Source: a virus. From it: DNA of 50,296 nucleotides. The position numbers and the translations under genes are program-made. The stretch lies in IMG/VR virus record IMGVR_UViG_3300006868_000028, positions 1 to 50,296 of that record; one strand, 5' to 3'. This document shows positions 39,384 to 47,472 of this stretch, piece after piece. How positions within the stretch are numbered: position 1 is the stretch's first letter; each line of letters starts with the position of its first letter. The notes under the pieces are model-generated. The model made no database searches. It was not told the origin of the DNA and was given only the letters and a program-made list of their open reading frames with translations.

Positions 39384-40463
39384 ATGTGTGTTATCATCGT
39401 AAACAAAGACGGCAAGAAACTCCCCAACGGAGTTGTCGCAAAAGCAATGGCCATCAATCCGGATGGCTTTGGTATCGCCTACCTTGATGGCGATAAAGAA
39501 GTAATCAAAACCATGGACTACACTGAGGCCTTCGAGCACATTCAGTCACAACGTCCATACGTCGCGCACTTCCGCTACACCACGCGAGGTGCAACCAACA
39601 TCGACAACTGCCACCCTTTCCCATCAGGTGAGGGTGTGCTCTTCCACAACGGAACTATCCGCATCGAGACTGCTGAGAATCAAGTTGACTCTGAAGTTGT
39701 CGCGGACCTTGTTGGCGATATGGACCCTGTCAAACGTCGCAAGGTTTTGGAACTCACCGACTCGCGCTTCGTGCGTGTGGCCAATGGTGAGGTCGAGATA
39801 TTCAACGAGGATTTATTTGTCAATCACCACGGCGTATTGTACTCTAAAAACAATGTGCTCACGGGAAACTTAATCGCAGTGTACGGAACACTGCGCAAGG
39901 GCTTTGGCAACAATCACTACCTTGGTAACTCAAAGTTCATCGCATCAGGTGAAACCTTTGACCGCTATCGTATGACCGGCAGCGGCATTCCGTACTTGCT
40001 TCAGGGCAAGAATGCCAAGGGTGCTAACCACGTACGCGTTGAGGTGTACTCCGTTGATGAATACCAACTCAAAAACATTGACCGCCTCGAGGGACACCCG
40101 ACGTGGTACAAGCGTGAGAAGATTGGTATCCGCCTTGACAACGGCATCGTCATCGGTGCTGAGGCGTACATCATCAACGACACTGCGCCATACGATGACG
40201 GCAAGTACTACGCTGACTTCGCTGAGATTCGCAAGCCCGTCAAGTACGGCTACTCCACATACCAATACGGAGGTTCTAACGTCACCATCTTCGACTCAGT
40301 TCAGGAGACCATTGACGATTCTATTGAGAATGTGATGAGCATCGAGGAAACCATCGATTGTCCAACGTGTGATTCCATTGCGAACTACGATGACTTCGAG
40401 GATGCATATTGGTGCTACTCTTGCGGATGTTACAAGCAACCTAAAGCCAAGGTGATATGCTAA
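39384..40463 (+). CDS. Class II glutamine amidotransferase fused to gamma-glutamylcyclotransferase-like domain and zinc ribbon (359 aa)
   Basis: The Cys2 nucleophile of an N-terminal nucleophile hydrolase is exposed once Met1 is removed (MCVIIVNKDG). AINPDGFGIAYL, the HFRYTTRGATNIDNCHPF block and VLFHNGTI complete the amidotransferase (about 2-130). From about residue 165, LIAVYGTLRKGFGNNHYL and DRYRMTGSGIPYLLQGK match GGCT/AIG2-like gamma-glutamylcyclotransferases, with Glu-containing LEGHPTWYKREKI. The C-terminal CPTCDS...CYSCGC is a zinc ribbon. Such fusions work with amidoligases. Pseudoknot copy 4 precedes it. Confidence 0.8.
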   Translation: MCVIIVNKDGKKLPNGVVAKAMAINPDGFGIAYLDGDKEVIKTMDYTEAFEHIQSQRPYVAHFRYTTRGATNIDNCHPFPSGEGVLFHNGTIRIETAENQVDSEVVADLVGDMDPVKRRKVLELTDSRFVRVANGEVEIFNEDLFVNHHGVLYSKNNVLTGNLIAVYGTLRKGFGNNHYLGNSKFIASGETFDRYRMTGSGIPYLLQGKNAKGANHVRVEVYSVDEYQLKNIDRLEGHPTWYKREKIGIRLDNGIVIGAEAYIINDTAPYDDGKYYADFAEIRKPVKYGYSTYQYGGSNVTIFDSVQETIDDSIENVMSIEETIDCPTCDSIANYDDFEDAYWCYSCGCYKQPKAKVIC

Positions 40464-40687
40464 GAGTAAAGTTCTTTCGTGGAGGCTTCGGTGGATGGAC
40501 CAACAAGGCCGTCCGAACGCCACGTGGCAATTGGATTCCGCGCATCTACGTCCTGAATTGGATGGGGATGCGCGCTCCTGATGTCGTGATGGCTGACATT
40601 CCGAAGTGGCTTTGGGACAAGGTCCTCCACGCGGATGATTCAATAAAGATTATTAACCCTGAAAATGATGGACAATGGATAGACTGA
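40457..40687 (+). CDS. Unknown protein (76 aa)
   Basis: Encodes MLRVKFFRGGFGGWTNKAVR and PRIYVLNWMGMRAPDVVMAD, ending DSIKIINPENDGQWID. Rich in Trp and Gly near the start (GGFGGWTNK), with a VMADIPKWLWDKVL helix. It overlaps the glutamine-amidotransferase gene by 7 nt and the next by 13, so it belongs to the same transcript. Function unknown. Confidence 0.5.
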   Translation: MLRVKFFRGGFGGWTNKAVRTPRGNWIPRIYVLNWMGMRAPDVVMADIPKWLWDKVLHADDSIKIINPENDGQWID

Positions 40688-41022
40688 CCGCCATTCAAAG
40701 AGTATTCGATGACCTGAGAACTCGGGTCTCGGTGCTCTCTCGCTTACGTCACAAAGCGATGCAAGAAGAACTAAACAATGTGACAATAATCATCAATCAG
40801 TTGGAGCGTGCTTTCATTAGCCACCTTGCTGCAGATGCTGATGAGGATGAGAGGCTCGGTATCATCGAGAAGACGATACGCCAACTCGCTACGCCGGATA
40901 CGGCAGAGAGTGAAGTTGAAAGAATCAGGATGCATCTGAAGAGAAACTTCAGCATTGCAATTACGAAACGTGCTTTACTAAAGAGAATTAAAAACTTTAT
41001 CAATGCCAATAGAGATAGTTAA
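40675..41022 (+). CDS. Helical protein (115 aa)
   Basis: An all-helical protein (MDRLTAIQRVFDDLRTRVSV, then LRHKAMQEELNNVTIIINQL, ADEDERLGIIEKTIRQLATP) with a basic end (ITKRALLKRIKNFINANRDS). It overlaps both neighbours and is the last gene before the replication module. No recognisable family; it may be a DNA-binding helper. Confidence 0.5.
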   Translation: MDRLTAIQRVFDDLRTRVSVLSRLRHKAMQEELNNVTIIINQLERAFISHLAADADEDERLGIIEKTIRQLATPDTAESEVERIRMHLKRNFSIAITKRALLKRIKNFINANRDS

Positions 41023-41407
41023 ACTATTACCGGCCAACGAAAATAATATCCGCAAGGTTATCGAAAGCGTTTGCGCAATTACAGGTGTTCGTGAAGTTGA
41101 TATGATGTCCAAGTCTCGACTCAGAGATAATGTATCAGCACGCAATATGTGCTTCAGTATCTTGCGGTCGGGTCTTGGTATGACCTATATGAGCATCGGT
41201 GCTTACTTCGGGAAGCATCACGCAACGATAATGTACGCCATAAAGGCCAACGATAACGATGTGGATTCCAACATCGCGTACCGCAGTAGGTTCGAGCAGA
41301 TACTTTCATTCGTTGGGATTAATTATGCCGAGCAAATCACACACGGAGATGCCATCACGCTCATCGTTGAGAATATGTTTAGAAGAGAACCTATTGTAAT
41401 TGATTGA
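41003..41407 (+). CDS. DnaA domain IV-like DNA-binding protein (134 aa)
   Basis: Residues about 15-80 match the DNA-binding domain IV of DnaA: SKSRLRDNVSARNMCFSILR and GMTYMSIGAYFGKHHATIMY, with the recognition-helix pattern IG..FG..HATI. No AAA+ part is present, so it cannot be a complete initiator. Similar stand-alone domains occur in phages and may bind DnaA boxes in an origin, or be a regulator. It opens the replication block. Confidence 0.75.
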   Translation: MPIEIVKLLPANENNIRKVIESVCAITGVREVDMMSKSRLRDNVSARNMCFSILRSGLGMTYMSIGAYFGKHHATIMYAIKANDNDVDSNIAYRSRFEQILSFVGINYAEQITHGDAITLIVENMFRREPIVID

Positions 41408-41425
41408 TATTATTTGTTATATTTG
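41394..41425 (+). promoter_or_regulatory. Bacteroidota-type promoter (TTG-N21-TATATTTG)
   Basis: TTG at 41394-41396, 21 nt, perfect TATATTTG at 41418-41425. It overlaps the end of the DnaA-like gene and stands 16 nt before the ATG of the 74-aa gene, so a replication transcript can start here. Confidence 0.66.
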
Positions 41426-41440
41426 AAAAACAAAACGCCA

Positions 41441-41665
41441 ATGAGAATAGACGCCGACAATCAGTTAATACGTGGCAAAGGATATGTCATCACCTTCAAG
41501 GAGGCCAAGGCATTTATCATTAAGAACTTTGCTGATATCCTTGAGGACCATGTCGTAGGGCACAGGACCAAGTGGGTGATTGATTGGATGAGCGTGTTCA
41601 AGTTCGCGGAAGAAACCAAAATTTTAAATGCAGTTGTATGGCAGAAACTAACAAGCAAAAACTAA
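41441..41665 (+). CDS. Small unknown protein (74 aa)
   Basis: I start at the ATG at 41441 (MRIDADNQLIRGKGYVITFK) because an upstream TTG start would lie inside the promoter. The protein continues KEAKAFIIKNFADILEDHVV and ends FAEETKILNAVVWQKLT. A small alpha/beta domain. It overlaps the annealing-type gene by 28 nt in another frame. Function unknown. Confidence 0.55.
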   Translation: MRIDADNQLIRGKGYVITFKEAKAFIIKNFADILEDHVVGHRTKWVIDWMSVFKFAEETKILNAVVWQKLTSKN

Positions 41666-42222
41666 ACAGGTTGTACTCGGAGTACAACTTGAGTTCCGAC
41701 GATGTGTTCAAGCACAAGTTGGGATTCAGTATTATTACCCGAACCGGTATTGAAAAGATTCAGGCCGGTATTGGACTAAGCGTACGATACGAGATGGTAC
41801 GTATGAGTGATGACCACAAGTTCGTGGTAGTCAAAGGGATTGGAACGATGGATGGAACCATTGTTGAATCATACGGAGAGGCCACGCCGGAGAACAACCG
41901 AATGAGTTATCCTGTAGCGATGGCAGAGAAGAGAGCATTGTCTCGTGTGGTCCTCAAGGCTGCAGGGTTCTATGCGCTCGGAGTGTATGGTGAGGATGAG
42001 GCTGACGACTTCAAGGATAGAAAGGGAAGCACTCCCGCTATCGAAGCGCCTGCCCCAAAGAAACCTAACAACATCGATGAAATCCTGAAAGCAACTAAGA
42101 TTAAGTTGGAGAAAGGAGAGGTCAACCCAATTCAAGTAAAAGATTGGATGAGTAAAAACAAGACTCATATGACCGAGGCTCAACTGAGTTGGGCCACTGA
42201 GATAATCACACCATACATATAA
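41638..42222 (+). CDS. Putative ssDNA-annealing/recombination protein (194 aa)
   Basis: The core has the pattern FKHKLGFSIITRTGIEKIQA, then RYEMVRMSDDHKFVVVKGIG, GEATPENNRMSYPVAMAEKR and ALSRVVLKAAGFYALGVYGE, which is found in a family that stands next to RecE-like nucleases in Bacteroidota phages and resembles ERF/Rad52-type annealing proteins in pattern (SYPVAMAEKRALSR). I start at the ATG at 41638. The neighbouring RecE-like nuclease supports an annealing role. The fold is inferred. Confidence 0.55.
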   Translation: MAETNKQKLNRLYSEYNLSSDDVFKHKLGFSIITRTGIEKIQAGIGLSVRYEMVRMSDDHKFVVVKGIGTMDGTIVESYGEATPENNRMSYPVAMAEKRALSRVVLKAAGFYALGVYGEDEADDFKDRKGSTPAIEAPAPKKPNNIDEILKATKIKLEKGEVNPIQVKDWMSKNKTHMTEAQLSWATEIITPYI

Positions 42223-42232
42223 CCACCAACAC

Positions 42233-42300
42233 GGGAGGGGCAACTACCACCACTATCAGCCCTGTTTTTTGATATACCAACAGGTTGCTCCTCCCATTTT
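42233..42300 (+). terminator. Long hairpin, terminator or attenuator before the RecE-like gene
   Basis: GGGAGGGGCAAC (42233-42244) pairs with GTTGCTCCTCCC (42284-42295): 12 bp with one G-U, loop of 39 nt with an inner CTGTT/AACAG hairpin, followed by ATTTTT. The next ATG starts 11 nt after the stem, so it may limit expression of the RecE-like gene. Confidence 0.7.
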
Positions 42301-42305
42301 TATCT

Positions 42306-43103
42306 ATGAAAAATATTACACTTCTTGACGGCACCACGTGGGACGTGGCTGAACTTGAGGCCAAGATGCTTGACGATGATTTCTACTACGGATATCTCGG
42401 CAAGGCGGCCCTATCTTCTTCGTCGGCTAAAGACCTTGTCGACTCCCCTAAAACATATTACAACTACCGCGAGTATGGTAGTGAAACAAACACACCGGCC
42501 CTTTTGAAAGGGAGAATGCTACACCATATGGTCCTTGAGCCTGAGCGCTACGATGAAATCTATGAGGTTGTCAACGTGCAAAGCAGAAACTCCAAGGCAT
42601 TCAAGGAGCAGCGCGATGAGTCAGATAAAGAGTGTGTTACTCTAAAAGAGCAGAACGACACTGAGCGATTGGCTGATGCCCTTACAAAGAACAAGCACGT
42701 GATGGCTCACCTGCGTGGAGCAAAGACGGAGATACCAAAAATTGGTATGCTGCACGACATTCCTTTCAGATGTAAGGCCGACATTCTCGTACCGGGATAC
42801 GGCATTTTTGATTTGAAAACAACCTCAGATTTGAGGGCCTTCAGGTACTCAGCAAAGAAGTACAAATACAATATGCAGAGTTACATCTACTGCACCTTGT
42901 TTGGACTGCCGTACAACACCTTTAAGTTTATCGTCATCGATAAGGCTTCGTGTGATATCGGCATCTACGATTTGGATGAAAGTTTTTTCTCATCAGGAGA
43001 GGAACTTCTTCAGATAGCGATTCAGAACTATAACGATTTCTTCGGACCCAACGCGACCGAGGAAGTCCACGAATATGTAATTAAAGAAACCCTATTTGCG
43101 TAA
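42306..43103 (+). CDS. RecE-like PD-(D/E)XK exonuclease (265 aa)
   Basis: Signature elements of the RecE/exonuclease VIII-type PD-(D/E)XK nuclease: ALSSSSAKDLVDSPKTYYNY at the start, LKGRMLHHMVLEPERYDEIY, then the metal site IPFRCKADILVPGYGIFDLK with TTSD, and QSYIYCTLFGLPY. The catalytic Asp and Lys are present (KADI...FDLK). It degrades one DNA strand and pairs with the annealing protein before it for recombination. The ATG at 42306 follows the hairpin. Confidence 0.77.
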   Translation: MKNITLLDGTTWDVAELEAKMLDDDFYYGYLGKAALSSSSAKDLVDSPKTYYNYREYGSETNTPALLKGRMLHHMVLEPERYDEIYEVVNVQSRNSKAFKEQRDESDKECVTLKEQNDTERLADALTKNKHVMAHLRGAKTEIPKIGMLHDIPFRCKADILVPGYGIFDLKTTSDLRAFRYSAKKYKYNMQSYIYCTLFGLPYNTFKFIVIDKASCDIGIYDLDESFFSSGEELLQIAIQNYNDFFGPNATEEVHEYVIKETLFA

Positions 43104-43276
43104 TGGAAATTCAAGAACAATATCTTACAACTGAAAAGGTGATGGAGTACTTCAATATCAAGTCGAAGTCTACCCTCAACCGCTACCACAAATTAGGATT
43201 GCGATACATCAAGGGGCGACCGAACAGGTATCGCCGTGAGGAGATTGACCGGTTCTTTAAATCGATGGAGAGATGA
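43103..43276 (+). CDS. MerR/excisionase-like helix-turn-helix protein (57 aa)
   Basis: The ATG overlaps the previous stop and the TGA overlaps the next ATG, a tight coupling that supports this short gene. MEIQEQYLTTEKVMEYFNIK and SKSTLNRYHKLGLRYIKGRP, then NRYRREEIDRFFKS, is a classic HTH_17/MerR-like domain (a helix, a recognition helix S.STL.RY and a wing with R..REEI..F). A DNA-binding adaptor for replication is plausible. Confidence 0.77.
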   Translation: MEIQEQYLTTEKVMEYFNIKSKSTLNRYHKLGLRYIKGRPNRYRREEIDRFFKSMER

Positions 43277-43668
43277 TAGACTTGATTGCACACTCTATAC
43301 GCAATCATTTTATCCTCGACCCAAAACGAGCCGATAAACTGATGAGTGATGATAACTACGAAGACTCTTCGTTACTCTCGGTTATTATATTTGTCGGCCT
43401 CTGCCACCAACACGCCATTCCTGAGGAGGAAGTTAAGGTGTACCTTGGTATGGAGGACGCTGAATATTTGGGCAAGATTTCTAAGTTTATGAATATGTCC
43501 GACCGAGCATTGAAGAGAGCCAATGAGGGTACGCTTCGCAAGAGGTCAGACATTTACTACCGATTCTATTCAAAGTATATGATGTGCAGTAGGTTTATTA
43601 CAAACAACGCTACACGTACACGAGGAAAGAAACTCTACGTATGGCGCAACCTCCTTGCCAATGATTGA
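43273..43668 (+). CDS. Helical protein (131 aa)
   Basis: Encodes MIDLIAHSIRNHFILDPKRA, a region LLSVIIFVGLCHQHAIPEEE, then LGMEDAEYLGKISKFMNMSD and a basic end (NATRTRGKKLYVWRNLLAND). Helical, probably DNA-associated as its neighbours are. It overlaps the HTH gene and the primase-helicase gene. No family recognised. Confidence 0.55.
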   Translation: MIDLIAHSIRNHFILDPKRADKLMSDDNYEDSSLLSVIIFVGLCHQHAIPEEEVKVYLGMEDAEYLGKISKFMNMSDRALKRANEGTLRKRSDIYYRFYSKYMMCSRFITNNATRTRGKKLYVWRNLLAND

Positions 43669-45385
43669 CTTTAAAGAGATAGGTGTATACCTAACGCCAA
43701 ATCAAGCCAAGCAGGAGGTGACCAAGGTTGCTTGTCCCTTCTGCAGTTCCGAAAGAAAGAAGAAGAGAGACCCGTCTATGAGCGTGTGGCCGAGTGATGG
43801 TACTTACCATTGTCATCACTGCGGAGTAAAAGGAAAAGTGTTGCAAATGAAAGATTATAAAAAGCCTGAACTAAAGAGCCAAGTGCTCAGTGACAAGGTG
43901 ATACGATGGTTCTCTGATAAGAGGAAGATATCACCCGAATCATTGGAGTACTATGGCGTTACCGAATCCACGGAGTGGATGCCTCAGACCCAAGCGGAGA
44001 TGAGGGTGATTAACTTTAACTACTTCGATATAAATCAGGAGTTAGTTAACATCAAGTACCGCTCGAGTGATAAGAAGTTTAAGATGTTCTCCGGAGGCAA
44101 GCCCATACTGTATGGACTCAACCGCGTTCGAGACCTTGAGCACATCATCATCACCGAGGGTGAGATGGACTGCCTTGCGATTCATACCGCAGGGATTATG
44201 GGTGCTACAAGTGTACCCTCAGGGGCGAACAAAGGGAGTAACAACCTGAACTACATCGAGAACTCTTGGGATATCATCAATGCCAAGCGAAAGATTATAC
44301 TTGCCCTCGATAATGACGAGGCCGGTAAAGGCCTTCAGGACGAGTTACTCAGACGATTGGGTACTAAGCCTAACATCTACTTAGTTACGTGGCCGGAGGG
44401 CTGTAAGGACGCTAATGACGTGCTGATACAACACGGCGAGGTAGAACTAAAGAAGTGCATACGAGGAGCCAAGCAGGTTCCTGCTGAGGGCATCGTCTCT
44501 TTGGATGATGTGATGGACAAACTCATCCGCCTGAAGAAAGGTGGTATCCCTCGAGGTGATTTGCTTGGATACCCTGAGTTCGATAGGATATTCTCGTGGA
44601 AGAAAGATGAGATGACCATCGTAACCGGAGCACCTAACTCAGGGAAGTCAGCCTTCCTTGACCAATGCATCTCCCTTCTTGCGCGTGACTCCGAGTGGAA
44701 GTTCGGAATCATATCAATGGAGAAGCCCAACATTGAGTTGCACATTGCAGAATTGATGCAGCGCACCTTCGGCAAAACCTTTTGGGAGGAGATGTCCTTG
44801 GAGGAGATTCACGCACATCGAGAATACTTTGCTGACAGGTTCAAGTTTTTGGAAGTTGATAAGAATGAACTTACTGTGGACCACCTCATCAAAAAGGCGG
44901 AGGAAATGGTTGGTCGATACGGCATCGATTGTTTCGTTGTAGACAATTGGTCCTTCGTGGAATTGAAGATGCCAAAGTATGGTGACTCACGCACAAACCA
45001 CATCGGGGATAGTCTTACCAAGTTTAAGATATTCAAAGAGAAGTTCAAGTGTGCTGTAATCATAGTGGCACACACACGTAAACTTGCTAAGGATTCTCAA
45101 GGCAATGTGGATGTTGCAGGTATGTACGACATTGCTGAATCAGCACACTTTGCAAACAAAGCGGATAACGTAATCGTTGTGTACCGAAACTTCACCACCG
45201 GACTCGTAGATATCTACACCAAAAAGGTTCGATGGATTTACACAGGTACACAGGGAGTGTCGCACTTTGAGTACCACATACCTACCGGTGTGTACACCGA
45301 GGTCAGCGAGAATGAAACATCCTTAGAGCAAATCTTGGAACGTCAACGTCAGCAATTCAGAAACCAATTGGAAGATGAAGATTAA
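43661..45385 (+). CDS. Primase-helicase, T7 gp4/Twinkle type (574 aa)
   Basis: The Zn ribbon at the start (CPFCSSERKKK, then CHHCGVKGK), the TOPRIM signature IIITEGEMDCLAIHTAG (about 160) with ILALDNDEAGKGL (about 210), and the helicase Walker A VTGAPNSGKSAF (about 320) with CFVVDNWSF (Walker B) make a full primase-helicase. It primes and unwinds DNA at the phage fork. I start at the ATG at 43661 (MIDFKEIGVYL); one at 43655 would add two residues. No DNA polymerase gene is within this window. Confidence 0.88.
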   Translation: MIDFKEIGVYLTPNQAKQEVTKVACPFCSSERKKKRDPSMSVWPSDGTYHCHHCGVKGKVLQMKDYKKPELKSQVLSDKVIRWFSDKRKISPESLEYYGVTESTEWMPQTQAEMRVINFNYFDINQELVNIKYRSSDKKFKMFSGGKPILYGLNRVRDLEHIIITEGEMDCLAIHTAGIMGATSVPSGANKGSNNLNYIENSWDIINAKRKIILALDNDEAGKGLQDELLRRLGTKPNIYLVTWPEGCKDANDVLIQHGEVELKKCIRGAKQVPAEGIVSLDDVMDKLIRLKKGGIPRGDLLGYPEFDRIFSWKKDEMTIVTGAPNSGKSAFLDQCISLLARDSEWKFGIISMEKPNIELHIAELMQRTFGKTFWEEMSLEEIHAHREYFADRFKFLEVDKNELTVDHLIKKAEEMVGRYGIDCFVVDNWSFVELKMPKYGDSRTNHIGDSLTKFKIFKEKFKCAVIIVAHTRKLAKDSQGNVDVAGMYDIAESAHFANKADNVIVVYRNFTTGLVDIYTKKVRWIYTGTQGVSHFEYHIPTGVYTEVSENETSLEQILERQRQQFRNQLEDED

Positions 45386-45647
45386 GCAAGGCGAGCAAGT
45401 GGTATACAAGAACGTCCTGAGAAAGAATAAATCAGGAGGAGGGATATACATCCGAGAGATTGAGAGTGTCGGTAAAGGTTTGTTACGGCCTCTCAGTCTC
45501 AAGGAACTCAAGCCCGAGGGTTGGTATTACATCAGACCCAACGGCGTAGGACACAACTATTACCCTGTACAGATATCTCATATGGCAGATTATCAAGACC
45601 TCAAGTCATTCATCCGCAGGGGAATGCTTTTCGTAAAGGCCGAATAG
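45375..45647 (+). CDS. Unknown protein (90 aa)
   Basis: Encodes MKIKQGEQVVYKNVLRKNKS and a beta-like middle (GIYIREIESVGKGLLRPLSL), then KPEGWYYIRPNGVGHNYYPV. A small beta-barrel or SH3-like domain, perhaps a primase or helicase accessory. It overlaps the primase-helicase by 11 nt. No family recognised. Confidence 0.5.
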   Translation: MKIKQGEQVVYKNVLRKNKSGGGIYIREIESVGKGLLRPLSLKELKPEGWYYIRPNGVGHNYYPVQISHMADYQDLKSFIRRGMLFVKAE

Positions 45648-45687
45648 TTACAATTATTTATAGTATATTGCAGTAAGATTATAAGTT

Positions 45688-46029
45688 ATGTCAGGTTCAG
45701 CAAGTAGAAGAAAGGGTCACGCATATGAGCGTGAGTTGGTAAAGAAGTTTAAGGAACTTGGATGGGATGATGCCGTGACCTCACGCTATGCCTCCAAGAT
45801 GATGGACGATATGAAAGTTGATTTGGTAAACACCGAGCCGTTCTACGTTCAGGCAAAGTGTACCAAGCGTGCGCCGAACATCCGAAACATCCTGAGCGAA
45901 ATGCCGCAGACCGAGAACTACAATATCATTGCGTGGAAAGTTCCTAAGGACAACGACCAATACGTGATGATGAATCTTGACGACTTCTTTGAACTGCTTC
46001 AAATGTTAAAAGCAAACAAGGTGATATGA
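45688..46029 (+). CDS. Holliday-junction-resolvase-like PD-(D/E)XK nuclease (113 aa)
   Basis: Pattern of archaeal-type Holliday junction resolvases: RRKGHAYERELVKKFKELGW, then SRYASKMMDDMKVDLV and EPFYVQAKCTKRAPNIRNIL, with Glu in YEREL, Asp in KVDLV and the Q-x-K of VQAK. It would resolve branched replication or packaging intermediates. Coupled to the next gene by overlap. Confidence 0.72.
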   Translation: MSGSASRRKGHAYERELVKKFKELGWDDAVTSRYASKMMDDMKVDLVNTEPFYVQAKCTKRAPNIRNILSEMPQTENYNIIAWKVPKDNDQYVMMNLDDFFELLQMLKANKVI

Positions 46030-46250
46030 AAGTGTGTAAAGCAACATCACGTGGAGCAATGTGCGCACGTGTAAGGAAAGAAACTGATTCTCGATTGGAG
46101 GAGATGGCCCTGCTTGTTGCCTGTTTTAAAACGGGCAGTATGTATGACCTCAAGACTAAGAAAGAATTGAACGCTCGCTTGAGCGTGTTGAATCGGGAGA
46201 TACGAGAGATAGCACCCGAGTACTACAAACAAATCAAGCAAAACGATTAA
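46026..46250 (+). CDS. Small protein (74 aa)
   Basis: Encodes MKVCKATSRGAMCARVRKET, then MALLVACFKTGSMYDLKTKK and ending PEYYKQIKQND. Two cysteines near the start, helical later. The ATG overlaps the nuclease stop. Function unknown; position suggests replication or recombination. Confidence 0.48.
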   Translation: MKVCKATSRGAMCARVRKETDSRLEEMALLVACFKTGSMYDLKTKKELNARLSVLNREIREIAPEYYKQIKQND

Positions 46251-46268
46251 TTTTAAAGTGTTAAAGCG

Positions 46269-46628
46269 ATGAGCGAACAACTATCCGTAACAGGAACCGT
46301 GAAGAGTATCGGTCAGTTACAATCAATTCAAACTCGTGATGGAAAGACCATCACCAAACAAGAAGTTTTACTATCAGTTGGAGACAAGTATCCTCAGGAT
46401 ATTCCATTCGAGTTCTTCAATGACAAGACTGAGTTAGTAAGTAAGATTTCTCAGGGCAAGCAAGCACAATTCTACTTCAACCTGAAGTCATTTGTGTACA
46501 ACGACAAAGTACGAATGGGTTCACCACAAGTATGGCGTGTTGATGCATCAGATTCCCAACCTACCACGAACCAAGCAGCCACTCCGCAGTTCCAAAATGT
46601 GGATGGCTCTAACGACCTGCCATTCTAA
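46269..46628 (+). CDS. Single-stranded DNA-binding-like OB-fold protein, DUF3127 type (119 aa)
   Basis: The pattern SVTGTVKSIGQLQSIQTRDG, then QEVLLSVGDKYPQDIPFEFF and a C-terminal DGSNDLPF matches the DUF3127 SSB-like family of Bacteroidota and their phages: an OB fold with YPQ...FEF.NDK, a disordered Gln/Thr linker, and an acidic DLPF end like the SSB protein-binding tail. It coats ssDNA during replication. One-base overlap with the next gene. Confidence 0.8.
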   Translation: MSEQLSVTGTVKSIGQLQSIQTRDGKTITKQEVLLSVGDKYPQDIPFEFFNDKTELVSKISQGKQAQFYFNLKSFVYNDKVRMGSPQVWRVDASDSQPTTNQAATPQFQNVDGSNDLPF

Positions 46629-47023
46629 TGACCCTGAAAGAGTTCTTAGATGTTAAGAAAGAATTGTTGGAGTATGCCGATGAGGTAGCCGCACCAAAGC
46701 GTGAGGAGTATACCGGGCAATCGGAAGATGTTCTAAACAATTTCAAGCGAATCGCAAACCGGTTGGGGCTAACGCCTCTTCAGGTTTGGGCCGTGTACTT
46801 TAACAAGCACGTGGATTCGGTTAATACGTTTATCAAAGGCACTGACTCCGTTAGCGAGTCAATGGGTTCACGCTTCGCGGATATGCTCAACTATCTATTC
46901 TTAGGGATATCCCTTATAATAGAAGAAGAAGAGTCAAAACTCCCGAGCCAAAGCCCGAAAGAAGAGAGCCAAGCGTTCTCTTTTTCAACTGCTTTCGATG
47001 AGCACTCTGAGTTAGGGATTTGA
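46628..47023 (+). CDS. Helical protein of a phage family (131 aa)
   Basis: NNFKRIANRLGLTPLQVWAV, then YFNKHVDSVNTFIKGTDSVS, SRFADMLNYLFLGISLIIEE is a helical pattern (FKR....LG.TPLQVW.VYF.KH) found in many marine phage proteins of unknown function. The C-terminal third is low complexity. Its 3' end overlaps the convergent spanin-like gene by 110 nt. It is the last plus-strand gene of the replication block. Confidence 0.57.
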   Translation: MTLKEFLDVKKELLEYADEVAAPKREEYTGQSEDVLNNFKRIANRLGLTPLQVWAVYFNKHVDSVNTFIKGTDSVSESMGSRFADMLNYLFLGISLIIEEEESKLPSQSPKEESQAFSFSTAFDEHSELGI

Positions 47024-47255
47024 TATCCCTTTCATAAGTAATCACGCTATCTCTCACAAGTATCTGAGCCTCGAGGTTGACTATCAAGTCTTCCTTGAGG
47101 CTTAGTCTTTCATAGCAATGTTCACCACGCTCAATGTCCTGTACTATCGACTTGAGTTGTGTCGGTGTGAAGCACGTTAACGAATCCATAGCGACTTGCG
47201 AAATAGCCGCGTAAGGAATCGATAGAAAGAGTATCAATGCTAAGTATTTCTTCAT
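46914..47255 (-). CDS. Spanin-like exported coiled-coil protein (113 aa)
   Basis: A signal sequence MKKYLALILFLSIPYAAISQ, a coiled coil (LKEDLIVNLEAQILVRDSVI) and a C-terminal hydrophobic segment (LGSLLSGFGSGVLTLLLLL). No lipobox Cys follows the signal. With the TM/coiled-coil partner immediately upstream it resembles a spanin component joining the inner and outer membranes at lysis. Its start lies inside the partner gene (125-nt overlap) in another frame, as in Rz/Rz1 pairs. Confidence 0.57.
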   Translation of the reverse strand: MKKYLALILFLSIPYAAISQVAMDSLTCFTPTQLKSIVQDIERGEHCYERLSLKEDLIVNLEAQILVRDSVITYERDIKSLTQSAHRKQLKKRTLGSLLSGFGSGVLTLLLLL

Positions 47256-47472
47256 CGTGTCTTTGAATTAATTCTATTTCTTCTACAAGCAGACTGTCAT
47301 ACGCATTCCCAAGTAAGACAATATAATCTTCGTAATCTGCAATCTTCTGCTCCAATCTTTTGATGTCGTTCAAGTGCTCAGTGTGCTCAACACCTAAGGC
47401 TTGAATCAAAAGGATGATGGCCAAGCCTCCGGCTATGGCCCATCCTAATGCAGTGTTATTCGGCGCTGTCAT
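47131..47472 (-). CDS. Inner-membrane spanin-like protein (113 aa)
   Basis: An N-terminal membrane helix (LGWAIAGGLAIILLIQALGV) and a long coiled coil (HTEHLNDIKRLEQKIADYED), then a polar end with HTDTTQVDSTGH. The single N-terminal anchor plus periplasmic coiled coil is the plan of Rz-type inner spanins. The second spanin-like gene is nested at its 3' end. The holin-like gene precedes it (17-nt overlap), making a lysis cassette. Confidence 0.6.
   Translation of the reverse strand: MTAPNNTALGWAIAGGLAIILLIQALGVEHTEHLNDIKRLEQKIADYEDYIVLLGNAYDSLLVEEIELIQRHDEEILSIDTLSIDSLRGYFASRYGFVNVLHTDTTQVDSTGH

Noticed and set aside
45648-45687. Promoter before the resolvase-like gene (TATATTGC)
   Set aside because: Two mismatches from the -7 consensus and no good -33 element; too weak to list.
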